Source: CAYMPH01 sp964529415 (GTDB lineage Bacteria > Spirochaetota > UBA4802 > UBA5550). From it: 64,000 nucleotides of DNA. Location of the stretch: NCBI GenBank assembly GCA_964529415.1, contig CAZGWD010000002.1:62001-126000 (forward strand). The letters run 5' to 3'. Under the pieces are notes generated by a model. That model saw only the letters and a program-made list of their open reading frames with translations, was not told the origin of the DNA and searched no databases. The position numbers were made by a program, and so were the translations under genes. Shown one piece after another: positions 34,438 through 42,558 of the stretch. Positions within the stretch are counted from its first letter, which is position 1. The number at the start of each line of letters is the position of its first letter.

Positions 34438-35586
34438 TTATCTCCTGTTTTTAGTTAAAATATCAAGCACATTTTCTATAACATAATTTATTTCTTCATC
34501 TTTCATTCCTGGAAAAATCGGAAGAGATATATTTCTTTCAAAAATCCATTCGCTGTCAGGATAATCTGAAATTTTAAATCCCAGGCCTGCATAATAGCTG
34601 AACCGGTACACCGGTATGAAATGTACGCTTGTATCAATTTCTCTTTTTTTCAATTCAGAATAAAACTCATTTCTTCCAATTTTCAGAGATTCAAGATTCA
34701 GCTTTAATGGATATAAATGATATGCAGTTTCCCTGTCCGGCTTAATTTTATACAAAATAAGGGATTTGTCATTTTCAAAAGCTTTATTATATTTATCAGC
34801 AATAATCTTTCTTTTTAATGTCAGATAATCAACCTTCTTCAGCTGTTCAAGCCCCATTGCGGAATTAATATCAGTTGTATTATATTTATACCCTGCATCA
34901 ATTACATCATATTCCCAGGTTCCTTCCTTCGAATATCTTTTCCAAGCATCGCGGGATATGCCGTGCAGCCGGAGAATTCTCATGGTATTATCCCATTCAG
35001 GATTTTCCGTTGTGGCCATACCTCCCTCGCCAGTTGTGAGGGTTTTTGTAGCATAAAAACTGAAGCAGGTAATATCCCCGATTGAACCAACGAGTTTTCC
35101 TTTATATCTCGATGGCAATGAATGAGCAGCGTCTTCAATTACTGCTATTCCATGTTTTCTTGAAATAGCCATAATCTCATCCATATCGCACGGCTGGCCT
35201 GCATAATGAACCGGAATCACGGCTTTTGTTTTTTTCGTTATGGCTTTTTCAAATGATTCAACACTCATAAGATGAGTATCTTTTTCTACATCCGTCATTA
35301 CAACCTTTGCGCCGAAAAATCTCGGCACATCTGCTGTTGCAGTAAAGGTTACTGCAGGGATGATCACTTCATCGTCAGGCTGTATATTGAAGCATTTCAG
35401 TGCAAGGTGCATTGCAGCAGTGCAGGAATTCACTGCAACGGAATATTTCGATCCGACATAGTTTCCGAAATTATTCTCAAAGTCAAAAGTTTTTTTTCCC
35501 ATTGTGAGCCAGCCGTTTCTTATCGAATCAGCAACTGCGTTCAGCTCATCGTCTGTAATGTATGGCCTGTGAAAAGGTACGTGCAT
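34438..35586 (-). CDS. DegT/DnrJ/EryC1 sugar aminotransferase
   Basis: The 382-residue PLP enzyme has the DegT motifs NSCTAAMHLAL (phosphate site), HYAGQPCDM, EDAAHSLPSRYKGK, and SFYATKTLTTGEGG with Lys181 as the Schiff-base lysine. These enzymes transfer an amino group, usually from glutamate, to a 3- or 4-keto nucleotide sugar. Its position next to the long-chain 4,6-dehydratase suggests formation of a 4-amino-4,6-dideoxy sugar, as in bacillosamine or AAT-Gal pathways. AAGGAATATTA precedes the ATG. A palindromic repeat element separates it from the sugar-phosphate transferase upstream. Confidence 0.9.
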   Translation of the reverse strand: MHVPFHRPYITDDELNAVADSIRNGWLTMGKKTFDFENNFGNYVGSKYSVAVNSCTAAMHLALKCFNIQPDDEVIIPAVTFTATADVPRFFGAKVVMTDVEKDTHLMSVESFEKAITKKTKAVIPVHYAGQPCDMDEIMAISRKHGIAVIEDAAHSLPSRYKGKLVGSIGDITCFSFYATKTLTTGEGGMATTENPEWDNTMRILRLHGISRDAWKRYSKEGTWEYDVIDAGYKYNTTDINSAMGLEQLKKVDYLTLKRKIIADKYNKAFENDKSLILYKIKPDRETAYHLYPLKLNLESLKIGRNEFYSELKKREIDTSVHFIPVYRFSYYAGLGFKISDYPDSEWIFERNISLPIFPGMKDEEINYVIENVLDILTKNRR

Positions 35587-35656
35587 TAATATTCCTTTTT
35601 TTTAATGTGCTTATATTATCTTTTCCATCAAACAAAACTTACATCCGTTTTTAAAA

Positions 35657-35748
35657 GTGTAAAATCAGGGGATATGGGGATATAGGAGATAAATCATTTT
35701 TTTATCCCCAATATCTCAATCATCTCTTTTATCTCCATTTCTTACACA
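35657..35748. repeat. GGAGAT-rich palindromic intergenic element, copy 3
   Basis: GTGTAAAATCAGGGGATATG on the left and ATCTCCATTTCTTACAC on the right are inverted arms with a short T-rich centre. It is the shortest of three related elements (others at 26931-27068 and 32231-32367) and lies inside the polysaccharide cluster. Confidence 0.75.
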
Positions 35749-35785
35749 TTTTTATATAAATAATCCCATGGAAAGACATATGAAT

Positions 35786-36517
35786 TTAAATCGATTTAAC
35801 TATTTTATCTGTACCTGGAGGAGCATAGGGAATTAAAGGTTTTTCCCTTTTACAGACTTCTATCAGCAGAGGATCAGCTTTCAGATTGATAAGAATTCCA
35901 TTAATATATCCAAGTGCTTTTTGTTTTGATATTATGGCTACTGCAGTCAGAATCATGAGCTTAACATCCAGAAAGAAACTTCTTTTATCAACATACAAAA
36001 GAGCAAGCCTGCTTTTCCAGGGACGGATCAGTCTATTATAGTCAAGATTAGGATTCTTGCTGTCTTTCAGAATATTTCCTTCATCGGAAAAGACTATGGA
36101 TGCGAAATCTGTTATTCCAGGCTTAACATCGAGCATTCTCTTTTCTTCATCAGTATAAAGATCCGTACCTGTTTCCCTTACCTGTGGTCTGGGACCTACA
36201 AAACTCATATCTCCGATAAAAACATTCAGAAACTGAGAAAGCTCATCCATTTTATATTTTCTGACAAAGTTTCCAATAGGCGTAATTCTCGCGTCTGCTG
36301 CAGAAGTTGACTGCACTCCGGTTTTATCTGCATTCACGATCATTGACCTGAATTTAATCATCCTGAAGGTTTTAAATTTTCTGCCTACTCTCGGTGCTAT
36401 ATAGAAAGGATTTTTAAAATCCTGTATCCAGATAAGAATTAAAACAGGAATCGTCAATGGCATAGTCATCACAAGCCCTATGAAAGATACTGTAAAATCA
36501 AAAATTCTTTTCATCAT
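35786..36517 (-). CDS. Initiating sugar-phosphate transferase (PglC/WcaJ-type bacterial sugar transferase)
   Basis: The 243-residue protein has an N-terminal membrane hairpin (about 5-30) and the bacterial sugar transferase domain. Its motifs include APRVGRKFKTFRMIKFRSM, KYKMDELSQFLNV, GDMSFVGPRPQ and KPGITDFASI. The Asp-Glu pair of DELSQ is the catalytic dyad in this family. It moves a sugar-1-phosphate from a nucleotide to undecaprenyl phosphate and so starts glycan assembly on the cytoplasmic face. It is close to the short PglC form, not the long WcaJ form with extra membrane helices. The ATG overlaps the stop of the transketolase subunit gene, so expression is coupled. Confidence 0.9.
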   Translation of the reverse strand: MMKRIFDFTVSFIGLVMTMPLTIPVLILIWIQDFKNPFYIAPRVGRKFKTFRMIKFRSMIVNADKTGVQSTSAADARITPIGNFVRKYKMDELSQFLNVFIGDMSFVGPRPQVRETGTDLYTDEEKRMLDVKPGITDFASIVFSDEGNILKDSKNPNLDYNRLIRPWKSRLALLYVDKRSFFLDVKLMILTAVAIISKQKALGYINGILINLKADPLLIEVCKREKPLIPYAPPGTDKIVKSI

Positions 36518-37437
36518 CCTTTTACAAGCTCCCTTGCCTTTAACTTTACAGCCTCACCGTCTATTTTGTAGCAGCATCTTAAATAATCCTGGTCACCAAC
36601 GATGCATGTAAAACCATCCCTGAGAGCTGACCGGTAAAATTTTCCCGGAATATTTCCGCTATCCATACAGTATTCTGCAACAGCGCTGCCGAAACCGCCG
36701 TGGATAGTATGTTCCTCAAGCGTTATAATTCCACCTGTTTCCTTCACTGCAGATTTAATTTCCTCTCCATCCAAAGGCTTCACTGTATGAAAACTCACAA
36801 CCCTGCAGGAAATTCCCTCAGCTTTCAGATCTTCAGCAGCCTTAAAACCAACAGCAAGCATGCCGCCTGTGCAGAGAAATGAAATATCTTTGCCATCTGC
36901 AATTCTTCGCGCTTTACCAATTTGAAAAATTTCTCCGGGCTTTTCAGTTCTGCCTGCAGAACTCCTGTCCAGCCTGATATAGCCGACGCCCTCGTTAAGA
37001 GCAAGAGCCGTAACAGCCTGGGAACTCTCCCAGTTGTCGCCTGGAGCAATGATCGTCATTTCAGGCAGTGTACGGAGTATTCCGATATCCTCTGTTGCAT
37101 GATGGGAAATACCAAGCGAACCATAAGTTAGTCCGCACCCTGATGATATTATATTTATATTCAGCCCGTGATAACAGGCATCATTTCTTATCTGTTCAAG
37201 ACATCTTAATGTAGGAAAATTCGCAAGTGAATAAACGAATACAATGCGTCCTTCCAGAGCAAGTCCTGTTGCAATTCCTATCATATTCTGTTCTGCAATT
37301 CCTACATTCAGAAACTGCCTCGGGCATCTTTTCATAAAATCATCGAAAAGACCGAAGCCGAGATCTGCAGTTATTAAAAAAATCTTCCTGTTTTTTTCAG
37401 CAAGATCAGTCAGGGAGTTTATACAGGAATCTCTCAC
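36514..37437 (-). CDS. Transketolase C-terminal subunit
   Basis: The 307-residue protein covers the pyrimidine-binding and C-terminal domains of a split transketolase, with ADLGFG, NVGIAEQNMIGIATGLALEG (the Glu in EQN is the cofactor-activating glutamate), and a C-terminal domain (GGIITLEEHTIHGGFGSA). It starts with GTG overlapping the stop of the N-terminal subunit gene (GTGA) behind GGAGG, so both halves are made together. Split transketolases occur in many bacteria. Here the pair sits inside a surface-sugar cluster, which suggests transfer of a two-carbon unit to a sugar, though a housekeeping pentose role cannot be excluded. Confidence 0.92.
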   Translation of the reverse strand: MRDSCINSLTDLAEKNRKIFLITADLGFGLFDDFMKRCPRQFLNVGIAEQNMIGIATGLALEGRIVFVYSLANFPTLRCLEQIRNDACYHGLNINIISSGCGLTYGSLGISHHATEDIGILRTLPEMTIIAPGDNWESSQAVTALALNEGVGYIRLDRSSAGRTEKPGEIFQIGKARRIADGKDISFLCTGGMLAVGFKAAEDLKAEGISCRVVSFHTVKPLDGEEIKSAVKETGGIITLEEHTIHGGFGSAVAEYCMDSGNIPGKFYRSALRDGFTCIVGDQDYLRCCYKIDGEAVKLKARELVKG

Positions 37438-38240
37438 GCTTCCTCCAGTTCTTTTTTTGCATTTTCATAATCTGCGCCTCTTGCTGTGCGGTAATGCCAT
37501 ACAATATTATTTTCCATAAAAGATACGCCTCTACCTTTTACAGTATGAGCTATAAGACACGACGGTTTTCCTTTTTCAAAAGGGAGATTGGAAAAAACTT
37601 TTATCATATCGTCGTGATTATGACCGTCAACTTCCCTGACTGCCCATCCGAAACTCGTCCACTTGTCTGCAAGAGGTTCAAGATTCAGTGTTTCATTTGT
37701 GGCTTTCATGCTCTGTAGTTTATTGTAATCAATAATAATTACAAGATTATCGAGTTTGTGATGGGCAGCGAACAGAACTGCCTCCCACGTGGAGCCTTCA
37801 TCATTCTCTCCATCGCTCATAACAACGAAAACCTTATGATTTTTATCATCAAGCTTGGCTGAAAAAGCCATGCCTGCACCGACAGACTGGCCGTGGCCGA
37901 GAGAACCGGTAGAAAGTTCAACACCCGGTATACCTTTGTGGGAGACATGCCCGCTCAGAAATGATCCGTTCTGATAATGAGTATCAAGTCTTTCAACAGG
38001 AAAAAATCCGCTCTCTGCAAGTGCAGCATATACACCTGCTCCTGCATGGCCTTTACTAAGAATAAAACGGTCTCTATACTCCCAGGATGGATTCTTCGGA
38101 TCAACATTCATTATCTTTCCATATAAAACGGCCAGTATATCCGCCATGGAAAAAACAGAACCTATATGCGAGCTGCCGCCTTTGCTTGTCATGCGCAGTG
38201 CATCGAGTCTTATTTTTTTTGCAAGAGTAACAGTATCCAT
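37434..38240 (-). CDS. Transketolase N-terminal subunit
   Basis: The 268-residue protein is the thiamine-diphosphate-binding half of a split transketolase. SSHIGSVFSMADILA and SKGHAGAGVYAAL contact substrate and cofactor, and SDGENDEGSTWEA followed by IIDYNKLQ forms the GDG-x-N metal/diphosphate site (with Ser in place of the first Gly). Together with the downstream subunit it forms the active enzyme. It follows a methyltransferase gene by 1 base, so it belongs to the same transcript. Confidence 0.92.
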   Translation of the reverse strand: MDTVTLAKKIRLDALRMTSKGGSSHIGSVFSMADILAVLYGKIMNVDPKNPSWEYRDRFILSKGHAGAGVYAALAESGFFPVERLDTHYQNGSFLSGHVSHKGIPGVELSTGSLGHGQSVGAGMAFSAKLDDKNHKVFVVMSDGENDEGSTWEAVLFAAHHKLDNLVIIIDYNKLQSMKATNETLNLEPLADKWTSFGWAVREVDGHNHDDMIKVFSNLPFEKGKPSCLIAHTVKGRGVSFMENNIVWHYRTARGADYENAKKELEEA

Positions 38241-38241
38241 A

Positions 38242-39096
38242 TTATTTTTTCTTTAGAAGTTCAAAAGTAAATATCCAGGACATAAGTCTGATAAGAGGAA
38301 GGCGCGTTAAAACTGCATCAAAAACATTAAAAAGCGGGAGCAGCGGTTTCAGAAAAGCGCCTGCTATGCTTGATATATGAAAAAATCTCATTTCCCCGAT
38401 ATCAAAAAATCTTTTTGCAAATTCAATATCCTTCATGCTGAGAATGTGCGCTTTTTCCCAGTCAGTTCTCATTTCAGGAGTTAAATTTCTATACAGCTTG
38501 ATAAAAGGATTATAGTCCAGGGCTTCAACACCAAGAATTTTTCCGCCTGGTGCAAGGATCCTTCTAAGTTCAGGAAACGAATATGAAAGGTCAAGATGGT
38601 GCAGCATTCCGCTGCAGATAATCACGTCAATGGAATTGTCAGGAAGAAGAGTGTTCTCGCAGTCAGCCTGAATAAAATAAATATTGTCTTTCAGGTTTTC
38701 ATCTTTAGCGCTTTTTCTCGCATTGCCTACAGACACACTGCTGATATCAATACCAATTGAAAGTGAAGCACCGTATTTCGCAGCCTTGATTGCATTTGAA
38801 CCGTTACCGCATGCGTAGTCGAGAAACACTTTCCCCTTTGCCTCGCGCTTCAGCCATACATCAACATACTCCGAAGACAGTCTTGTTGTTGAATAATATT
38901 TTTTGTTTCCATAAAGCTTTTCGTAAGTGTCCCGATCCATTGATTCTTCAGGAACGCTGTCCTTTGCTGAAATGGCTCTATGCATATCATGAAATTCAAG
39001 CTCTTTGAGTTTTCTATCATCAAGAGACTTCATCCACTGTTTATCAGTTACTTTTTCTATTTCTTTGATTTTCTTTTTTAATATTGCTGTATTCAT
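38242..39096 (-). CDS. SAM-dependent methyltransferase
   Basis: The 284-residue class I methyltransferase has the SAM-binding motif FLDYACGNGSNAIKAAKYG, the acidic motif IGIDIS, and IICSGMLHHLDL. These mark a Methyltransf_11/25-type fold. The C-terminal 80 residues contain a hydrophobic segment (AGAFLKPLLPLFNVFDAVL) that may touch the membrane. Substrate is unknown; within this cluster, methylation of a sugar or of a lipid-linked glycan is likely. AGGATAAAAAA precedes the ATG. Confidence 0.8.
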   Translation of the reverse strand: MNTAILKKKIKEIEKVTDKQWMKSLDDRKLKELEFHDMHRAISAKDSVPEESMDRDTYEKLYGNKKYYSTTRLSSEYVDVWLKREAKGKVFLDYACGNGSNAIKAAKYGASLSIGIDISSVSVGNARKSAKDENLKDNIYFIQADCENTLLPDNSIDVIICSGMLHHLDLSYSFPELRRILAPGGKILGVEALDYNPFIKLYRNLTPEMRTDWEKAHILSMKDIEFAKRFFDIGEMRFFHISSIAGAFLKPLLPLFNVFDAVLTRLPLIRLMSWIFTFELLKKK

Positions 39097-39172
39097 TTTT
39101 TTATCCTGTAATTATTTTTTATCCTGATTTTTTTTAGTCACAGAGGAATACAATTCGCAAACTATCCAAGAA

Positions 39173-39423
39173 GCCCCCCTTCCCCCGGAGGGGGCGCCAA
39201 TAATTATTTCATTATTAATTTATATTTTTATCATTTTCAGAATATCAACATCATCAATACATCTGCTTCATTTTACATATCGTCCGCAGCTTCTTTTAAT
39301 TATTTGTCATACTGTAGCGTAATTCTCCTGCTATTTCACCTATAAAGTAAATTGTTGTAATTTTTTTAATTCAAATTGATCACTATTATTCACCTTTTAC
39401 TCGCCCCCTTTGGGGGACGGGGG
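39173..39423. repeat. GC-rich inverted-repeat intergenic element, copy B
   Basis: The left end (GCCCCCCTTCCCCC then GGAGGGGGCGCC, 39173-39198) and the right end (TCGCCCCCTTT then GGGGGACGGGGG, 39401-39423) are inverted copies that bracket about 200 bases of AT-rich non-coding DNA. It fills most of the 39097-39431 gap. Copies A and C are at 11680-11775 and 42331-42533. Confidence 0.75.
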
Positions 39424-39431
39424 ATTATACA

Positions 39432-40547
39432 CTACTTCCCGAAAAATTTCCTCACAGTTGATATAACATATTCAATTTTTTCATTTTCAAGCTCAGGATA
39501 CAACGGCAGCATTAGTGAATTTCTGAACATACGGTCAGTACGCGGAAGTTTAAAATGCCCCAAGTCAAGTGCTTCAAACTGATGAACTCCCATGCCGCCC
39601 CATTGTACAGGGCACTGTACTCCCGATTCTGTCATGTGTTTTAACAAACTGTCTCTGTTTTCAGTTTCAATCTCATAATTCTGAAACACGTCATATCTCG
39701 ATGAATCGGCACCAGGTGATTCAGGCAGAAGAAGTTCTTTAATATCAGACAGACCGTCATAATATTTTTTTGCAATCTCACGCCTTCTTACGATCCAGCC
39801 AGGAAGCAATGTGAGCTTGTAATCAAGAACAGCACCGTGTAAATTATCCAGACGGCAATTAAGTCCCCACATATTAATTGGAGTCCCCTCGCCTCTTCCG
39901 TGGTTACGAAGAAGTTTCAGTTTTTTATACATCGCCTCGTCATCAGTTACTATTGCCCCTGCATCTCCGAATGCTCCAAGAAGCTTTGCAGGATAAAAAC
40001 TGAAACAGCCCGTGAGCCCGAAAGTGCCTGCATATTTTCCGTTAATGTGTGCTCCGAGAGACTGGGCTGCATCCTCGATCACAAGAAGATTATGTTTTTT
40101 TGCAATATTCATTATTTTATTCATGTTTGTGCAGATGTGGCCGTTCAGCTGAACCGGCATTATAGCTTTTGTTTTCGATGTTATTGCAGCTTCAATTTTT
40201 TCAGAGTCCATATTATGATCGTCTGAAATATCAATGAGAACAGGAGTTGCTCCGAGAAATTTAATAACTTCAATAGTCGCAACAAATGTATGAGATACCG
40301 AAATCACCTCATCGCCCGGGCCAATTCCTGCTGCATGCAGCGAAAGAAGAAGAGCGTTTGTGCAGTTTGAAACACCTATGGCGTATTTAACGTTAATAAA
40401 TTTTGCGAGATTTCTTTCAAATCTCTCAAGATCTTCGCCGAGTATATAAGCGCCGCGAGTAAGTGTGTCTTCTATTATATTAAGATATTTTTCTTTATTC
40501 ACTCCAAACTGAAGAGGATAATCAAAAAATTTTACTTTTGTTTCCAT
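39432..40547 (-). CDS. DegT/DnrJ/EryC1 sugar aminotransferase, second copy
   Basis: The 371-residue PLP enzyme has GVSNCTNALLLSL, VQLNGHICTNM, EDAAQSLGAHINGKYAG, and SFYPAKLLGAFGDAGA with Lys188 as the Schiff-base lysine. The Ala-Phe-Gly-Asp-Ala-Gly sequence after the lysine is the form common in 3-amino and QdtB/FdtB-like sugar aminotransferases, and differs from the other copy at 34438 (Thr-Gly-Glu-Gly-Gly). The two probably act on different ketosugars. AAGGAAAACTT precedes the ATG. Confidence 0.9.
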   Translation of the reverse strand: METKVKFFDYPLQFGVNKEKYLNIIEDTLTRGAYILGEDLERFERNLAKFINVKYAIGVSNCTNALLLSLHAAGIGPGDEVISVSHTFVATIEVIKFLGATPVLIDISDDHNMDSEKIEAAITSKTKAIMPVQLNGHICTNMNKIMNIAKKHNLLVIEDAAQSLGAHINGKYAGTFGLTGCFSFYPAKLLGAFGDAGAIVTDDEAMYKKLKLLRNHGRGEGTPINMWGLNCRLDNLHGAVLDYKLTLLPGWIVRRREIAKKYYDGLSDIKELLLPESPGADSSRYDVFQNYEIETENRDSLLKHMTESGVQCPVQWGGMGVHQFEALDLGHFKLPRTDRMFRNSLMLPLYPELENEKIEYVISTVRKFFGK

Positions 40548-40726
40548 AAGTTTTCCTTTTTAAAAATTTTATCTCGACTCCGCTCGATAAGCACTAACTC
40601 CTCTAACTCCCGCATCTCGATACATTACTCACGTTGTTCAGGTTATATTTCAACAAGCTCAATGCAACTATTAACGACCGGTACATTATGCTCTCGTCTC
40701 TCACCATAATTCAACCCCTGCTGTTT

Positions 40727-40747
40727 CTCCCCCTTACCAGGGGGGAG
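40727..40747. repeat. CTCCCCC/GGGGGAG hairpin after the TylF-like gene
   Basis: CTCCCCC (40727-40733) pairs with GGGGGAG (40741-40747) around a short loop. It lies about 20 bases beyond the stop of the TylF-like gene and has no T-run, so it is probably another dispersed GC hairpin, not an intrinsic terminator. Its composition is like the ends of the GC-rich inverted-repeat elements. Confidence 0.5.
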
Positions 40748-40768
40748 ATGCCCAAAGGACAGAATGGG

Positions 40769-41527
40769 TTAATCTATAACTGCAAAACCTATATAAGGAT
40801 CAAAATCAAGTCTTTCAATCTTAAGTCTGTTAATTCCGAGAGTATCGAACAGAGCCATGGTTTCACCTGGCCAGATCGGATTGTCAATTTCGTCAAATGC
40901 AATGATTGATCCTTTCGGCATTCTCGGAAAAAAGTTTTCAATTGCAATTTTCGTCGGCTCATATAAATCAAAATCAAGAAAAAGCAGACTCACCACAAGA
41001 TGCTGGTTCTGCTTAATGAATTCAGGAATTGTTTTAGATGCATCACCCTTAATGAGCTTCACCTTGTCTATATGACCGAGAAATCTGCCGCTGTCAAAAG
41101 TTTTTATTATGCTCTGAAGTTCATCATAAACATCAGCTTTCAAATCACCTTCAGACGGTTTTCTTACGCTGTTATCATCCTTCTCGGAAACATTTGGAAA
41201 TCCGGCAAACGTGTCAAATCCGTAAATTCTTCTGGTTAAATCAACAGGTTCAAGAATTTCGCTGAAAAGCCCCCATGACATAACCCCTGCTCCGCGGAAT
41301 ACTCCGCACTCAACTATTGAGCCTTTTGTATGAAGCACTCGTTTGAATATTTCATATCGTGCAAGGAGTTTGGTCATGTCCTGCCTGCGCACATATTTAG
41401 GAAAATTGTGCAGCTTAGCTTCAGTGTTGTCTTTTGATTCATCAAAAATTCTCGCGTATTCCCTTGAACTTTCCCTGTCACCCCCGGTTCTGAATCCGCC
41501 TGCAGCTTCCGGTTTTTTTTCACTCAT
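40769..41527 (-). CDS. TylF/MycF-like sugar O-methyltransferase
   Basis: The 252-residue protein has the TylF family signature: GSIVECGVFRGAGVMSW for SAM binding, YGFDTFAGFP, LIKGDASKTIP, and LLFLDFDLYEPTKIAIENFFPRMPKGSIIAFDEI, in which the aspartates bind a divalent metal. TylF and MycF methylate sugar hydroxyls in macrolide biosynthesis; relatives in LPS and capsule clusters are inferred to methylate glycan hydroxyls. It lies 14 bases after the preceding methyltransferase gene, with AAGGAAAAATCG before the ATG. Confidence 0.85.
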   Translation of the reverse strand: MSEKKPEAAGGFRTGGDRESSREYARIFDESKDNTEAKLHNFPKYVRRQDMTKLLARYEIFKRVLHTKGSIVECGVFRGAGVMSWGLFSEILEPVDLTRRIYGFDTFAGFPNVSEKDDNSVRKPSEGDLKADVYDELQSIIKTFDSGRFLGHIDKVKLIKGDASKTIPEFIKQNQHLVVSLLFLDFDLYEPTKIAIENFFPRMPKGSIIAFDEIDNPIWPGETMALFDTLGINRLKIERLDFDPYIGFAVID

Positions 41528-41541
41528 CGATTTTTCCTTTT

Positions 41542-42318
41542 TTATTTTTTCAATGCAGCTGAAGCATAAATGACCTTATGCCTGATATCAGGTACACCCG
41601 CATCAAGTTTAACCGGCTCAACAAATTTAATCATACCTGATTTAATTTCGTTCGGCATTTTCAGCAATTTCCCGAAAACAAGACGCTTCAGCAATTTTTT
41701 TCCTTTCATCGTTTTCGGAATTACACCAATTTTTGAAGCAACCATTTTAACCGGTCTTAAAATTTTCTGTATCATCCCGACTTCAGATAAAGGGCTGTTG
41801 CCGTAAAATTCAGTTTCAAATCCATATTTTGATAAAAGCACATTCAATTCAACAACACCGAAATATTTATAGGTATATGGACTTGGATTAAAATCAAACA
41901 AATCCTTATTGGCAGTTGCGATCAGAAGCCTTCCGCCTTTCTTTAAAATCCTGCGGCATTCAGAAATAAATTTTTCGGCTTTGGGAATATAATATATTGC
42001 TTCAAATAAAATAATAACATCAAAAGATTTATCTTTATAAGGCATTTTCTGTGCATCAAATTTTTTTAGATCTATTCTTTTGCCGTAATGATTTGCGGCT
42101 ATATCAAACAATTTTTGGGAATAATCCCCTGCAGAAAATTTTTTAGCCAATCCTGATAAATAACCAAGACCCTGACCCGATCCGCAGGCTACCTCGAGAA
42201 CTGTTTTTCCCTTACAATAAGTTCCGGCCCAGTAATATCTGTGATAATTTCTTTCAAGCTGTTCCCTTGTTATATCATCTCCGGGAATCTCTGTCACATC
42301 ATAAAAATCATTTTGCAT
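41542..42318 (-). CDS. SAM-dependent methyltransferase
   Basis: The 258-residue class I methyltransferase has YWAGTYCKGKTVLEVACGSGQGLGYL as SAM motif I, SAGDYSQK as the acidic loop, and IILFEAIYYIPKAEKFI. The fold is Methyltransf_11-like. Its substrate cannot be deduced, and the neighbours suggest a sugar. Its ribosome site (GGAGGA) lies within the left end of a GC-rich repeat element and is spaced 12 bases from the ATG, so the hairpin may affect translation. Confidence 0.8.
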   Translation of the reverse strand: MQNDFYDVTEIPGDDITREQLERNYHRYYWAGTYCKGKTVLEVACGSGQGLGYLSGLAKKFSAGDYSQKLFDIAANHYGKRIDLKKFDAQKMPYKDKSFDVIILFEAIYYIPKAEKFISECRRILKKGGRLLIATANKDLFDFNPSPYTYKYFGVVELNVLLSKYGFETEFYGNSPLSEVGMIQKILRPVKMVASKIGVIPKTMKGKKLLKRLVFGKLLKMPNEIKSGMIKFVEPVKLDAGVPDIRHKVIYASAALKK

Positions 42319-42330
42319 AATTTTAAAAAA

Positions 42331-42533
42331 TCCTCCCCCTGTCCCCCAAGGGGGGGCACGAGTTTATTAATTCTTTTTTTCTTATAAAAATCAATATTTT
42401 TAATACATCTTAAGATTTTAATTGTAATAATTTAAATTTCAAGTCTTATCTGGAATTCACCCCTGCTTTTGACTTATTTTTTATAGAATCAATAATATTT
42501 TTCTTTCACTCGCCCCCTTCGGGGGACGGGGGG
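42331..42533. repeat. GC-rich inverted-repeat intergenic element, copy C
   Basis: The left end (TCCTCCCCCTGTCCCCC then GGGGGGGCACGAG, 42331-42362) and the right end (CTCGCCCCCTTC then GGGGGACGGGGGG, 42509-42533) are inverted copies around an AT-rich core of about 145 bases. It fills the gap between a glycosyltransferase and a methyltransferase gene and overlaps the ribosome site of the latter. Confidence 0.75.
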
Positions 42534-42558
42534 TTTACGAGAGCAGAGATCCCTTAAA

